NCBI GenBank assembly: GCA_028824015.1
Contig: JAPPFC010000036.1
Coordinates: 1 to 64,000 of the forward strand
Direction: 5' to 3'
DNA: 64,000 nucleotides
From: a bacterium
GTDB lineage: Bacteria; Actinomycetota; Acidimicrobiia; Spongiisociales; ZC4RG35
Shown: piece after piece, positions 30,190-40,129 of the stretch
How positions within the stretch are numbered: the first letter of the stretch is position 1
How the letters are laid out: each line of letters begins with the position of its first letter
Made by a program: the position numbers and the translations under genes
The notes under the pieces: model-generated
The model's input: only the letters and a program-made list of their open reading frames with translations
Told to the model about the DNA's origin: nothing
Databases searched by the model: none

Positions 30190-32454
30190 TCAGGACGGCA
30201 CGTCGGAGGTGATCCGGAAAGCCTTGAACACCCCGTCAACCCCTCTCAGATCGGAGAAGAGGCGGCGCAACTGGTCGGCGTCGGAGAGTTCCACCTCGTA
30301 CTGCAGAACAGCCACCCGGTCGTCGCCCACCGCCGAGGTGGCCGCCACGATGTTGCCCCCCATCTCGGAGATCACCGCCGTGACGTCCCGCAGCAACCGG
30401 TACCGGTCCAGCGCCTCCACCTGCACCCAGACGGTGAAGGAACTGATCAGGTCCCGGGACCAGGCCACCTCCACCATCCGTTCCATTCCCGGGGTGCGGA
30501 CCTTCAGGTTGGTGCACTCGGTCCGGTGCACCGACACACCCCGGCCGGTCGTCACGTATCCGATGATGTTGTCGGAGGGAACCGGAGCACAGCACCGGGC
30601 AAGTTTCACCATGGTGTCCCCCATTCCCTCCACCAACACCCCCGGACTGTCGGCATCGGTCTGGCGTCGGCGCACGGGAGGCGTCAGCAGACTCACCTTC
30701 TCCTTCTCCTCCGGGAGGGTCGGCCTCACCGCCCTCTCCAGCCGCTGGATCACGGTGGACGGAGACATCTCACCCTGCCCCACCGCCAGGAAGAGATGAT
30801 CGACCTCGGACTTCCCGAAGTCCACGGCGATGGAGGCCAGCAACCGGTCCCGCCCTGCCGCGGTCAGTCCCAGCTTGGCCTTGCGAAGCTCGGCAAGCAG
30901 CGCCTCCCGACCCTCGGCGATGGAGATCGACCGGCGCTCCTTGGAAAACCACTGCTTTATCTTGGACCGGGCCCGGGAAGTCTGCACCGTCTTCAACCAG
31001 TCCCGGCTGGGCCCGCCGCCCTTGGAACGGGAGGTGATGATCTCCACGACGTCACCGGAGGCAAGCGGCGTGGACAGAGGCAACAGCCGGCCGTTGATCC
31101 GCGCCCCCACACACCGATCGCCCACCTCGGTGTGGATGGCATACGCAAAGTCCACCGGGGTGGCGCCCGCCGGGAAGGACTTCACCTCGCCCCGGGGAGT
31201 GATCACGAAAACCTCGTCCCGGTAGAGATCCAACTTGAGATGATCCAAGAACTCGCGGGGGTCTTCGAACTCTTCCCGAAGTCCCCCCAGATCACCCACC
31301 CACTCCAGGTCCATCGCTCCGGACCCCTCCTTGTAACGCCAGTGGGCGGCGATGCCCCGCTCCGCCAACTGGTGCATCTCCGTTGTGCGGATCTGGATCT
31401 CTATCGCCTTTCCGTCGGTCCCCACCACCGTGGTGTGGAGGCTCTGGTAGAGATTGATCTTGGGCATGGCGATGAAATCCTTGAACCGCCCGCTCAACGG
31501 CTGCCAGTGGGAGTGAATCTCACCCAGGGTCGCGTAGCAGTCCCGGATCCGGGGGACCACCACCCTGATCCCGATCAGGTCATAGATCTCCTCGAATTGC
31601 TTGCCGGTCTCCATCATCTTCCGGTAGATGGAATAGTGGTGCTTCGGCCTCCCGCTCACCTCGGTGGGGATTCCCGCATCCGAGAGGACTCCGGAGACCT
31701 CCTCGATCATCTTGTCTATCACCACTCCCCGCTCGGGGGCCAGGTTCAGCAGCTTGGCGTCGATCTCGGCGTACGGGCCCGGGTGGAGGATGGCCAGGCA
31801 CCGGTCCTCAAGTTCGTGCTTTATCTCCTGGATGCCCAGCCGGTGGGCCAGCGGGGCGTACACATCCAGGGTCTCGGTTGCCACCGCCTTCTGCTTGGAG
31901 GGGCGGAGAGCGCTGACCGTCCGCATGTTGTGAAGACGGTCGCAAAGCTTGATGACCAGGACCCGAACGTCCCGCGCCATGGCCACCACCATCTTGCGAA
32001 TGGTCGCCGCCTGTGCCTCCTCCCGGTTCGGATAGGTGATCCGGTCCAGCTTGGTGACTCCGTCTATCAGGTCGGCTATCTCCGCGCCGAATGCCTTCTT
32101 CACATCCCGGTAGCTGAGGTCGGTGTCCTCGAGGGTGTCGTGCAGCAGGCCGGCCGCCAGGGTGGCGGTGTCCATCCCCAGGTCAGCCAGGATCCGGGTG
32201 ACCGTCAGAGGGTGAATGATGAACGGATCACCCGATTTGCGGAACTGGCCCCGATGGGCCTTCTCGGCAACCCCGAAGGCCCGGCGCAACAACTCCACGT
32301 CACCCTGGGGATGGTGGTCCAGAAAGCGCGTTACTACTCCTGCCAACGGGTCATCCGACCCGGGGAATTGACTGGAAGCGGGGCGCTGCGCCGAAGTCTC
32401 GGCCACCCTCGATAGTCTAGCCGACCGCCGTCGGGGAGGTCCTATCTGCGGCAC
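30190..32454 (-). CDS. relA: Bifunctional (p)ppGpp synthase/hydrolase RelA/SpoT
   Basis: HD domain LLHDTLEDT; YQSLHTTVVG; TGS and ACT domains. Start approximate. Confidence 0.95.
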   Translation of the reverse strand: MPQIGPPRRRSARLSRVAETSAQRPASSQFPGSDDPLAGVVTRFLDHHPQGDVELLRRAFGVAEKAHRGQFRKSGDPFIIHPLTVTRILADLGMDTATLAAGLLHDTLEDTDLSYRDVKKAFGAEIADLIDGVTKLDRITYPNREEAQAATIRKMVVAMARDVRVLVIKLCDRLHNMRTVSALRPSKQKAVATETLDVYAPLAHRLGIQEIKHELEDRCLAILHPGPYAEIDAKLLNLAPERGVVIDKMIEEVSGVLSDAGIPTEVSGRPKHHYSIYRKMMETGKQFEEIYDLIGIRVVVPRIRDCYATLGEIHSHWQPLSGRFKDFIAMPKINLYQSLHTTVVGTDGKAIEIQIRTTEMHQLAERGIAAHWRYKEGSGAMDLEWVGDLGGLREEFEDPREFLDHLKLDLYRDEVFVITPRGEVKSFPAGATPVDFAYAIHTEVGDRCVGARINGRLLPLSTPLASGDVVEIITSRSKGGGPSRDWLKTVQTSRARSKIKQWFSKERRSISIAEGREALLAELRKAKLGLTAAGRDRLLASIAVDFGKSEVDHLFLAVGQGEMSPSTVIQRLERAVRPTLPEEKEKVSLLTPPVRRRQTDADSPGVLVEGMGDTMVKLARCCAPVPSDNIIGYVTTGRGVSVHRTECTNLKVRTPGMERMVEVAWSRDLISSFTVWVQVEALDRYRLLRDVTAVISEMGGNIVAATSAVGDDRVAVLQYEVELSDADQLRRLFSDLRGVDGVFKAFRITSDVPS

Positions 32455-32509
32455 CGCCGGAGTGACCCGCGCTCAGTTACCGAATCCTTGAATGTTTGTC
32501 CTGCACCTC

Positions 32510-33400
32510 CTAAACGATGTGATCACTCTTTTGCCTGTTGCAGTTTCCGCAAAGAATCTGAATGTTGTCGATTGAATTCCCACCTCCCTTCGCCACTGGA
32601 ATCACATGGTCAAACTGCAACTCTTGCTGTGCTCCGCACTTGGTGCATCGCCCCTCGTCGCGCTCCCACACAAACGCACGGACTTCATCGGGGATACGCT
32701 CGCGACGTGCGTTGTCGAGTTCCTCCTCGCGAGCGCGAATTTTGCGGAGGCGTTGCAGTTGCGACTCCTGCTTTCTTTGGCGATTCCAAACCAGCAATTC
32801 AACATCTTCATGAGACAACTCAAAGGCAGCCCAATACAGTCCAGACTCGGCCCACCACAGCACCCGACTTCCATCACAGTCAATCCCGCATTGATCCCTT
32901 TCTTCACATGTCGCATTGATTCCAGGAGCCCCAGAGCGAGCTCCACAGTTAGGAGAATTGCATCCAATCCTGTAGGGCACGGCGTTCTCAACCTGATCTT
33001 GGGCACACCTGTATGCGCTTTCTGACAATGCAAACCATCTGTATCTCTCGTAATAGAATTTTATTCTGTTCGACAATCCGAATCCGCCCCGCTTAATAGG
33101 CACCTCACGCATCACAGAGGGGTTAGACATGTCGGCTGCAGCCCAGAAGAATCCAGAGTTCGTCCACCACAACACCCGATCCCCGTCACAGGCTATGTCG
33201 CTATTCTCGCTAGCACGGGGGCAAGTGGTTGAATCACAACCTATCCTGGCGACACCAGACGTACCTCGTTGTTCTTCAGCCTGCTTAAACTCGCTGGCAT
33301 ACAGTTCAAAGTACTTCGTCTTGGTGAAGAAAAACCTCCACCGTTCAGGAGAGGCACCTGTGGGGCGAATGCTAGAAGTGGCAGCCTTTCGAAGACTCAC
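32510..33400 (-). CDS. HNH endonuclease with duplicated N-terminal Cys/Trp module
   Basis: CTKCGAQQELQFDHVIPVAKGGGNSIDNIQILCGNCNRQKSD; two copies of RIGCxSxxC...CDGxRVLWWxxSGxxWAA. Confidence 0.88.
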   Translation of the reverse strand: MSLRKAATSSIRPTGASPERWRFFFTKTKYFELYASEFKQAEEQRGTSGVARIGCDSTTCPRASENSDIACDGDRVLWWTNSGFFWAAADMSNPSVMREVPIKRGGFGLSNRIKFYYERYRWFALSESAYRCAQDQVENAVPYRIGCNSPNCGARSGAPGINATCEERDQCGIDCDGSRVLWWAESGLYWAAFELSHEDVELLVWNRQRKQESQLQRLRKIRAREEELDNARRERIPDEVRAFVWERDEGRCTKCGAQQELQFDHVIPVAKGGGNSIDNIQILCGNCNRQKSDHIV

Positions 33401-33454
33401 ATGGCTAGCTTAGGTCTCCCGTCCTAGCCGTTTTAGGACTCGCCAATGTGGGTC

Positions 33455-34525
33455 CTACCGGCGGCGCCGCCGGCGGGGCGGGCGAGGTGAGGCTCCTCCC
33501 TCCATGGAGAACAGCTCGGGGGTGGTGGGCGCCTCGGAGGGCTTACCGGGTTCCTCGGACGGATCGTCGCCCGACCCGCCTCGCTTCCTCGCCACCCTGC
33601 GTCGCTGATCGGACCAGGCCACTTCCCTCTCCCTCCACAGGGCCAGCAGTGGGGAGGCCACGAAAATGGATGAGTAGGTACCCGCGGCGATCCCCACGAA
33701 GAGCGCCAGGGAGAAGTCCCGCAATGGGGCGGCGCCCAGAATCAACGAGCCCACGAACAGGATGCTGCCCACCGGGATCAGGGAGGTCAGGGAAGTGTTA
33801 ATGGAGCGGGCCAGCACCATGTTCATAGACCGGTTGACAATCTCCGAATAGGTGAGAATGTCCGAGAAGTCACCCTCCAGTTCCTTCACCCGATCGAACA
33901 CCACCACGGTGTCATAGAGGGAATAGCCCAACACGGTGAGCGCCGCCACCACCGTGGCGGGAGTCACCTCGAATCGGGTGATTGCATATATGCCGATGGT
34001 CAGCACCAGATCATGCAGGAGGGCGACGATTCCCGAGAGGGCCATCTTCCATTGAAGGCGGATCGAGATGAAAATCACCACCGCTCCCAGGAACACTCCC
34101 AGGGCCCACAGGGCCCGCCGGGCCACCAGGGCCCCGAAAGTGGGGCCCACCGCCTGACGGTTGACGTCTTCGGGCGGAGCGCCCACCAGCACCGCCACGG
34201 AGGCAACCATCTCATCCTCCAGTGCGGAGGAGATCGGCCCGGTCTGGATGCGAATCGCCTGGCCCTCGTCTATCTCCTGGATGCGGGAATCGACAACTCC
34301 CAATCCCGTGATGGAGCTCTCCAATTCCCCCACCGTCACTCCGCTCCGGTTCTCGGTCTGGACCTGCACGCCCCCGGTGAACTCCAGACCCAGATTGAGG
34401 CCGAGCGCCGTCACCGTCGCCACCGACACCAGCAGCAGGACCGCAGAGATATAGAACCACCGGCGTCGCAGGCCCACAAAGTCGATGCGGGTCTCGCCCC
34501 GGGAGATGTTTCGCCAGAGACTCAT
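33455..34525 (-). CDS. secF: Protein translocase subunit SecF
   Basis: GLNLGLEFTGGVQVQ; GYSLYDTVVVFDRVKE; ATGA overlap with secD. Confidence 0.95.
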   Translation of the reverse strand: MSLWRNISRGETRIDFVGLRRRWFYISAVLLLVSVATVTALGLNLGLEFTGGVQVQTENRSGVTVGELESSITGLGVVDSRIQEIDEGQAIRIQTGPISSALEDEMVASVAVLVGAPPEDVNRQAVGPTFGALVARRALWALGVFLGAVVIFISIRLQWKMALSGIVALLHDLVLTIGIYAITRFEVTPATVVAALTVLGYSLYDTVVVFDRVKELEGDFSDILTYSEIVNRSMNMVLARSINTSLTSLIPVGSILFVGSLILGAAPLRDFSLALFVGIAAGTYSSIFVASPLLALWREREVAWSDQRRRVARKRGGSGDDPSEEPGKPSEAPTTPELFSMEGGASPRPPRRRRRR

Positions 34526-36051
34526 CGACTCTCTCCCGCGGCGGCAGGCATGGAGAACCAACCCTTTCTACCCAGGGGGCTGTGCGCCAGCACCCAGGCG
34601 GCTCGGCGGGTGAAGGTCCGCGCTACGAATATGTCCAGGACGGTGGCGATCCCCAGCGACAACGCGAACCCCCTGACCGCTCCGACCGTCAACAACCATA
34701 GGAGCGTGGCGCCCAGGATGGAGACCGTGTCGGCGGTCAGGATGGTCCGAAACGCGGTGCGGAACCCCTGTGCGGCGGCGGAGGGAACGGTCCGTCCCGC
34801 CCGGAGTTCGTCCTTGATCCGCTCGAAGTAAACGATGTAGGAGTCGGCTGTTATACCCACCGCCACGATTATTCCGGTCACCCCGGCCAGGGTGAGGGTG
34901 ACCCCCTGGTAGTGACCCAGCAGGGCATAGATGGCGATCAGCAGGGAGCCGAAGACCGCGATCCCCAGCACCGCCACCAACCCCAGCGCCCGGTAATAGA
35001 GCAACAGCACCACCGCCACCAGGACCAGCCCCGCTATACCCGAGATGAGGCCGATCTGCAGCGAGTCGGATCCCAGAGTGGCCGAGACCTTCTCCACCTG
35101 GCTCCTCTCGAAGGCAACCGGCAGGGAGCCGTAGCGGAGGATCACCGCCAGGTTCTGTGCCTGGTCCTCGGCGGCGGGATCGGCCCCCAGGGTGATGATC
35201 GCGTCCCCTCCCGTTATGCCCACCCCGGCGGCCACGTCCTCGGCGACCTGGGGAGAGGCGATGATCTGACCGTCCAGCACGATGGCGATCTGGCGGCGGG
35301 GATCGCCGATCGGGTAGGCGGCGGCCTCGCCGGTGAGTTCGGCGAACAGGTCACCCCCCTCCGAGTTGAGGGAGAGGTTCACGACCCACTGGGCCGAGAC
35401 GCTGTTGAAACCGGGAAGCGCCTGCGAGACATCGGACCCGGTCATGGCGGCCGGGCCGACGGTCAACACCTCCATCCCGAAGATGGTGAAATTCGGCAGA
35501 TAGGCGATCGTGTCGGGATCATCGGACACCGTGAGCCCGGTGATCGGGTCCACACCTTCCGGGACGTCCGGCAACGTGGTGGTGGTGACGGGGGCGGTGG
35601 AAGTCGTAACCGACTCTTCCGCGGCGGCTTCATCACCCTCCGTCGGTGCAATAGTGGTGGTGGTCACCGTGGTGGTGGTCACCAAGGGTCCCTCAAGGCC
35701 GGGGGTGGACTCGAGCACCGGGCGGAACGACAGGCGGCCGGTCCGGCCGATGGCGTCAAGCGCCTGCTGCTCGTTTTGAACCCCGGGTAGCTGCACCAGC
35801 ACCGTGGTGCCGCCCGAGATGGAGATCTCCGGCTCCTGCACGCCGCCCACGTCCTCGATGCGGCTGCGCATGATCTCCACCGCATACTCCATCACATCGG
35901 GATCCGTGTCGTCGGGTGCGGTCAGCACCACCGAGGTACCGCCCTGCAGGTCCAGTCCCAGCTTGGGCTCGATGCCCAGCAGGTAGACGGCAGCCAGGCC
36001 TCCCCAGGCGATCCCTGCGACAATCAGCAGGCCGATGACCCGCCGAAGCAC
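34522..36051 (-). CDS. secD: Protein translocase subunit SecD
   Basis: LGLDLQGGTSVVL; GVTGIIVAVGITADSYIVYFERIKDE; Thr-rich insertion. Confidence 0.95.
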   Translation of the reverse strand: MLRRVIGLLIVAGIAWGGLAAVYLLGIEPKLGLDLQGGTSVVLTAPDDTDPDVMEYAVEIMRSRIEDVGGVQEPEISISGGTTVLVQLPGVQNEQQALDAIGRTGRLSFRPVLESTPGLEGPLVTTTTVTTTTIAPTEGDEAAAEESVTTSTAPVTTTTLPDVPEGVDPITGLTVSDDPDTIAYLPNFTIFGMEVLTVGPAAMTGSDVSQALPGFNSVSAQWVVNLSLNSEGGDLFAELTGEAAAYPIGDPRRQIAIVLDGQIIASPQVAEDVAAGVGITGGDAIITLGADPAAEDQAQNLAVILRYGSLPVAFERSQVEKVSATLGSDSLQIGLISGIAGLVLVAVVLLLYYRALGLVAVLGIAVFGSLLIAIYALLGHYQGVTLTLAGVTGIIVAVGITADSYIVYFERIKDELRAGRTVPSAAAQGFRTAFRTILTADTVSILGATLLWLLTVGAVRGFALSLGIATVLDIFVARTFTRRAAWVLAHSPLGRKGWFSMPAAAGESR

Positions 36052-36054
36052 GGA

Positions 36055-36351
36055 TCAGCCTTCCACGGCCTGTTTGGAAGCTATGGCCCTCTTGGCGATG
36101 CGTATCGACCCGTACTCAAGTTCGATCACCACTGAGTCCTCCTCCACGCTGCGAACCTGTCCCATGATTCCCCCAATGGTCTGCACCTGGTCGCCCAAAT
36201 TCAGGTTCGCCACCAGTTCCTGCTGCTGGCGTGCTCGCTTGCGTTGGGGCCTGATGAGCAGAAAATAAAAGAACAAAAGAAACCCGCCGAGGACCAGCCA
36301 GGTGAAAATCGGGCTTCCTGCCGACTCTTGAGCGAAAATCATTACCGACAA
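36055..36351 (-). CDS. yajC: Preprotein translocase subunit YajC
   Basis: FFYFLLIRPQRKRARQQQELVANLNLGDQVQTIGGI. Confidence 0.93.
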   Translation of the reverse strand: MSVMIFAQESAGSPIFTWLVLGGFLLFFYFLLIRPQRKRARQQQELVANLNLGDQVQTIGGIMGQVRSVEEDSVVIELEYGSIRIAKRAIASKQAVEG

Positions 36352-36378
36352 CTCCTGTTTAAGTGCGCCTGAAAGCTA

Positions 36379-37503
36379 TCAGATTAGCGGGCCGGGTGCG
36401 TCGCCGGAAACTCTCAGTTCTGCGAACCGGCGACAGAACCCGGAGAAATCTCCCGCAACTATCGCCTGGCGGGCGGCGCTCATCAACCCTGTCACATAGG
36501 CGAGGTTGTGAATGGAGATCAGACGCTGAGAAGACATCTCCCGCACCCGCAGCAGATGTCGCAGATAGGAACGGGTGTAACGACCGCAGACCGAGCATTC
36601 ACAGTCGGGGTCGAGAGGCCGCTCGTCGGTGGCGAAGGGTGCTGAGCGCAGGTTGTAGTCGCCCCTTCGTCCCAGGACCTTCCCGTGCCGGGCCAGGCGG
36701 GTGGGCCAGACGCAGTCGAACATGTCCACGCCCCTGGCTATGCCGTCGAGGAGTCCCTGCGGGTCCCCGACGCCCATCAGGTAACGAGGACGCCCCGGGG
36801 GGAGTTCCTCCATGGCCGCCTCCAACGCCAGGTTGCGCTCCGACGCCGGCTCGCCCACCGAGAGGCCTCCGATGCCGAATCCCGGAAAGCCCAGTGCGGC
36901 GGTGGCCGCGGCGCTGGTCCGGCGGAGTTCCGGCGACACGCCTCCCTGCACGATCCCGAACAGGGCCTGGTCGGGACGGCGATGGGCGGCCAGGGACCGC
37001 TCCGACCAGCGGAGGGTGCGCTCCATCGCGCTCCGGAGATCGGGTAGCGGGGAGGGAAGACCCAGGCAGATGTCGAGCACCATGGCGACGTCCGATCCCA
37101 ACCTCTCCTGGTGTCGCACCGCCTGCTCGGGTGTGAGGCTCACCTCCGACCCGTCGTAGACGGAGCGAAAGACCGCTCCTTCCTCGGTTATCCGGGGACC
37201 GAGGGAGAAGACCTGATACCCCCCGGAATCGGTGAGGACCGGACGGCGCCACGACATGAAACCGTGCAGACCGCCCATCCGCTGGATCAGCTCCGACCCC
37301 GGTCTCAGCATCAGGTGATAGGTGTTGGCCAGCACCATGGTGGTCCCTATCTCCTCGAGGTCCGCGGCGTCCAGGCCCTTGACGGAGGCGCGGGTGCCGA
37401 CCGGCATGAACACCGGAGTGGGGACGTCCCCGTGCGGGGTGTGAAGCGTCCCCGCCCGGGCTGGGCCGTCAGTCGCCTCCGGCGTCCAGGAGACCGGGGT
37501 CAT
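36379..37503 (-). CDS. tgt: tRNA-guanine transglycosylase
   Basis: VLANTYHLMLRPGSELI; VLTDSGGYQVFSL; zinc site CECSVCGRYTRSYLRHL. Confidence 0.96.
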   Translation of the reverse strand: MTPVSWTPEATDGPARAGTLHTPHGDVPTPVFMPVGTRASVKGLDAADLEEIGTTMVLANTYHLMLRPGSELIQRMGGLHGFMSWRRPVLTDSGGYQVFSLGPRITEEGAVFRSVYDGSEVSLTPEQAVRHQERLGSDVAMVLDICLGLPSPLPDLRSAMERTLRWSERSLAAHRRPDQALFGIVQGGVSPELRRTSAAATAALGFPGFGIGGLSVGEPASERNLALEAAMEELPPGRPRYLMGVGDPQGLLDGIARGVDMFDCVWPTRLARHGKVLGRRGDYNLRSAPFATDERPLDPDCECSVCGRYTRSYLRHLLRVREMSSQRLISIHNLAYVTGLMSAARQAIVAGDFSGFCRRFAELRVSGDAPGPLI

Positions 37504-38528
37504 TCCCGGCCCATCCCGGGGTGGCGCTCGGCCAGCATCGCGTCACCGAAGGAGAGAAAGCGATACCCGTGCTCCAACGCCCTCCGATACGCCTCCCTCC
37601 ACTCTTCGCCCATGAAGGCCCACACCAGGGCCAGCAAACTTGATCTGGGGGCGTGGAAATTCGTGACCATGAGATCCACTACCCGGAACTGATAGCCCGG
37701 CGTCACGTACAGACTGGTTTGCCCTTCCCGAGCAGTCACCAGCCCGTCGGAGGTGGCGCAGCTCTCCAGGGTCCTGACCACCGTGGTGCCCACCGCCACC
37801 ACCCGGCCACCCCTGGCCCGGCAGCGTTCCACCGCAACCGCCGCCTGGTCGGGAAGCCGGAACTGCTCCGCTCCCATGGGATGGTCCTCGATCCGTTCGG
37901 CGCCGATCGGCCGGAAGGTGGCCCACCCCACCTCCAAGTCGATCTCGGTTCGCTCCACTCCCTTCTGGGACAGGGCCTGCAGGACCCGGTTCGTGAAGTG
38001 CAGTCCGGCGGTGGGGGCCGCGGATGATCCGAGACGGGAGGCGAAGACCGTCTGGTAACGCTCGGGGTCTTCGAGGGACCGGCTTATGTAGGGGGGAAGG
38101 GGCACCTCTCCTTCCCCTTCCATGAGTTCCTCCACCTCTCCGGGACCGGACAGTTCCAGTACCGCCACTCCATCAACCGGCCCGGAGACCACCTCCGCTC
38201 GAAGCGGGCCGAACCGTAGCAGGACCCCCGGACGGAGCCGCCGGGCCGGACGCAGGAGCGCCTCCCACCTCTCCGCCGAGAGTCGGCGCAGGACCAACGC
38301 CTCCACTCTTCCTCCCGTCCCCGCCTTCACGCCCCGCAGGCGGGCAGCCCGCACCCTGGTCCGGTTGACCACCACCAGGTCTCCAGCTTCCAAAAGGTCG
38401 GCCAGTTCCAAAAAGGTCCGGTGCGTGAAGGTCCGGGTGTCCAGCAGACGCGAGGCATGCCGCGGCTCGACCGGGGTCTGGGCCACCGCTTCCGGTGGAA
38501 GGGGATAATCCAACTCGACGGTGAGCAT
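37500..38528 (-). CDS. queA: tRNA S-adenosylmethionine ribosyltransferase-isomerase
   Basis: YPLPPEAVAQTPVEPRHASRLL; AAPTAGLHFT; FHAPRSSLLALVWAF. Confidence 0.96.
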   Translation of the reverse strand: MLTVELDYPLPPEAVAQTPVEPRHASRLLDTRTFTHRTFLELADLLEAGDLVVVNRTRVRAARLRGVKAGTGGRVEALVLRRLSAERWEALLRPARRLRPGVLLRFGPLRAEVVSGPVDGVAVLELSGPGEVEELMEGEGEVPLPPYISRSLEDPERYQTVFASRLGSSAAPTAGLHFTNRVLQALSQKGVERTEIDLEVGWATFRPIGAERIEDHPMGAEQFRLPDQAAVAVERCRARGGRVVAVGTTVVRTLESCATSDGLVTAREGQTSLYVTPGYQFRVVDLMVTNFHAPRSSLLALVWAFMGEEWREAYRRALEHGYRFLSFGDAMLAERHPGMGRE

Positions 38529-38540
38529 CTCCGGCCGGAG

Positions 38541-39563
38541 TCAGACCAAGCGGAGTTGAGGATCGGCCGGAGGGGTCAGGCCCAGATGGAGGTAGGTCCC
38601 CTCGGTGGCGACTCTTCCTCTGGGGGTCCGCTGCAGGAGTCCCGCCTGCAGGAGAAAGGGCTCGTAGGCCTCCTCCACCGTCTCCGGTTCCTCGCCGACC
38701 GCGATCGCCAGGGTCCCCAAGCCGACCGGACCGCCGCCGAACTTGTGAACCACCGACTCCAGGATCGCCCGGTCCACCTTGTCCAGTCCCATCTCGTCCA
38801 CCTCAAGCATCGCCAGGGCCCGGTGCGCCACCTCGCCGGTCACGGACCCGTCCGACCGGGCGATCGCGTAGTCGCGCACCCGGGCCAGGAGCCGGTTGGC
38901 CACCCGGGCGGTGCCCCGGCTCCGCGCCGCGATTATCTCGGCCCCCGCACCGGTGATCTTCACTCCCAGAATCCCTGCGGAGCGCACCACAATCTGGCGG
39001 AGTTCCTCGGGCGTGTAATAGTCGAAGCGCTCGATGATCTGGAAACGATCCCGCAGGGGGGATGAGATCATCCCCAGCCGGGTCGTGGCGCCCACCAGCG
39101 TGAAGGGCTGGAGGTTCAGCCGGTAGGTGGTGGCGCCTGCCCCTCTGCCGACCACTATGTCCAGCGCGTAGTCCTCCATCGCCGGGTACAGGACCTCCTC
39201 CACCATCCGGGACAGCCGGTGAAGTTCGTCCACGAAGAAAATGTCGCCTCTCTCCAGGCCCGACAGGATCGAAGCCAGGTCTCCCGGCCGGTCCAGGGCG
39301 GGGCCGGAAGTCCTTCGCATGTTGGCGCCCAACTCCTGGGCGATCACCCCCGCCATGGAGGTCTTGCCCAATCCGGGCGGACCGGAGAAGAGCACATGCC
39401 CCATGGGAATGCCCATCTTGGCGGCCGCCTCGATGGAGACCCGGAGCCTCTCCTGCAGGAGGGGTTGGCCGATGAACTCGCCCAGGAACCGGGGGCGCAA
39501 GGAGGCTTCCAACTCGGCCTCCCCCTTCACCGGCTGCTGGGCGACCACCCGTTCCTCTCTCAT
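38541..39563 (-). CDS. ruvB: Holliday junction helicase RuvB
   Basis: SLRPRFLGEFIGQ; GPPGLGKTSMAGVIAQE; FVDELHRLSRMVEE. Confidence 0.97.
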   Translation of the reverse strand: MREERVVAQQPVKGEAELEASLRPRFLGEFIGQPLLQERLRVSIEAAAKMGIPMGHVLFSGPPGLGKTSMAGVIAQELGANMRRTSGPALDRPGDLASILSGLERGDIFFVDELHRLSRMVEEVLYPAMEDYALDIVVGRGAGATTYRLNLQPFTLVGATTRLGMISSPLRDRFQIIERFDYYTPEELRQIVVRSAGILGVKITGAGAEIIAARSRGTARVANRLLARVRDYAIARSDGSVTGEVAHRALAMLEVDEMGLDKVDRAILESVVHKFGGGPVGLGTLAIAVGEEPETVEEAYEPFLLQAGLLQRTPRGRVATEGTYLHLGLTPPADPQLRLV

Positions 39564-40129
39564 CTCCCCAGCTCCGCCAGCGCGGCCTTCAATTGGTCCT
39601 CGAAGGGAGCGCCGGCGTCAATCCTCTCGGCCGCCCGGCGGATCTCGTGACTGCGATAACCCAGACCGGAGAGGGCTGCCCATAGGTCGGCGGACCGGGA
39701 GGCGCCCTCCAACACGTTTGCGTCCGATGCCTCCAGCTTGCCCTTGAGATCCAGTATCAGTCTCTGGGCGGTCTTCTTCCCCACTCCGTTCACCCTGGTG
39801 AAGGCAGCCACGTCCTCCTGGCGCACCGCCTCTCGAACTTCGTCCGTGGCCAGGGTGGAGAGGACCGCCAATGCCATCTTCGGCCCCACCCCCTGGGCGG
39901 AGAGCAACACCCGGAACAGGTCCCGCTCCTCGGAGTGGCCGAACCCGTACAGTCTCATCCCGTCGGCCCACACATGCATGTGAGTGCTTATCACGATCTC
40001 CCTCCTTTCCCCGGGGAGGTTCTCAACCGCAGAGGGCGGCATGGTCACCTCGTATCCCACACCCCCCACATCGATGACGATCCCCTCCGGTTTTCTCTCG
40101 GCCAGCGTTCCCCGTAATGATCCTATCAC
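39560..40129 (-). CDS. ruvA: Holliday junction DNA helicase RuvA
   Basis: MIGSLRGTLAERKPEGIVIDVGGVGYEV; HhH VNGVGKKTAQRLILDLK. Confidence 0.96.
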   Translation of the reverse strand: MIGSLRGTLAERKPEGIVIDVGGVGYEVTMPPSAVENLPGERREIVISTHMHVWADGMRLYGFGHSEERDLFRVLLSAQGVGPKMALAVLSTLATDEVREAVRQEDVAAFTRVNGVGKKTAQRLILDLKGKLEASDANVLEGASRSADLWAALSGLGYRSHEIRRAAERIDAGAPFEDQLKAALAELGR

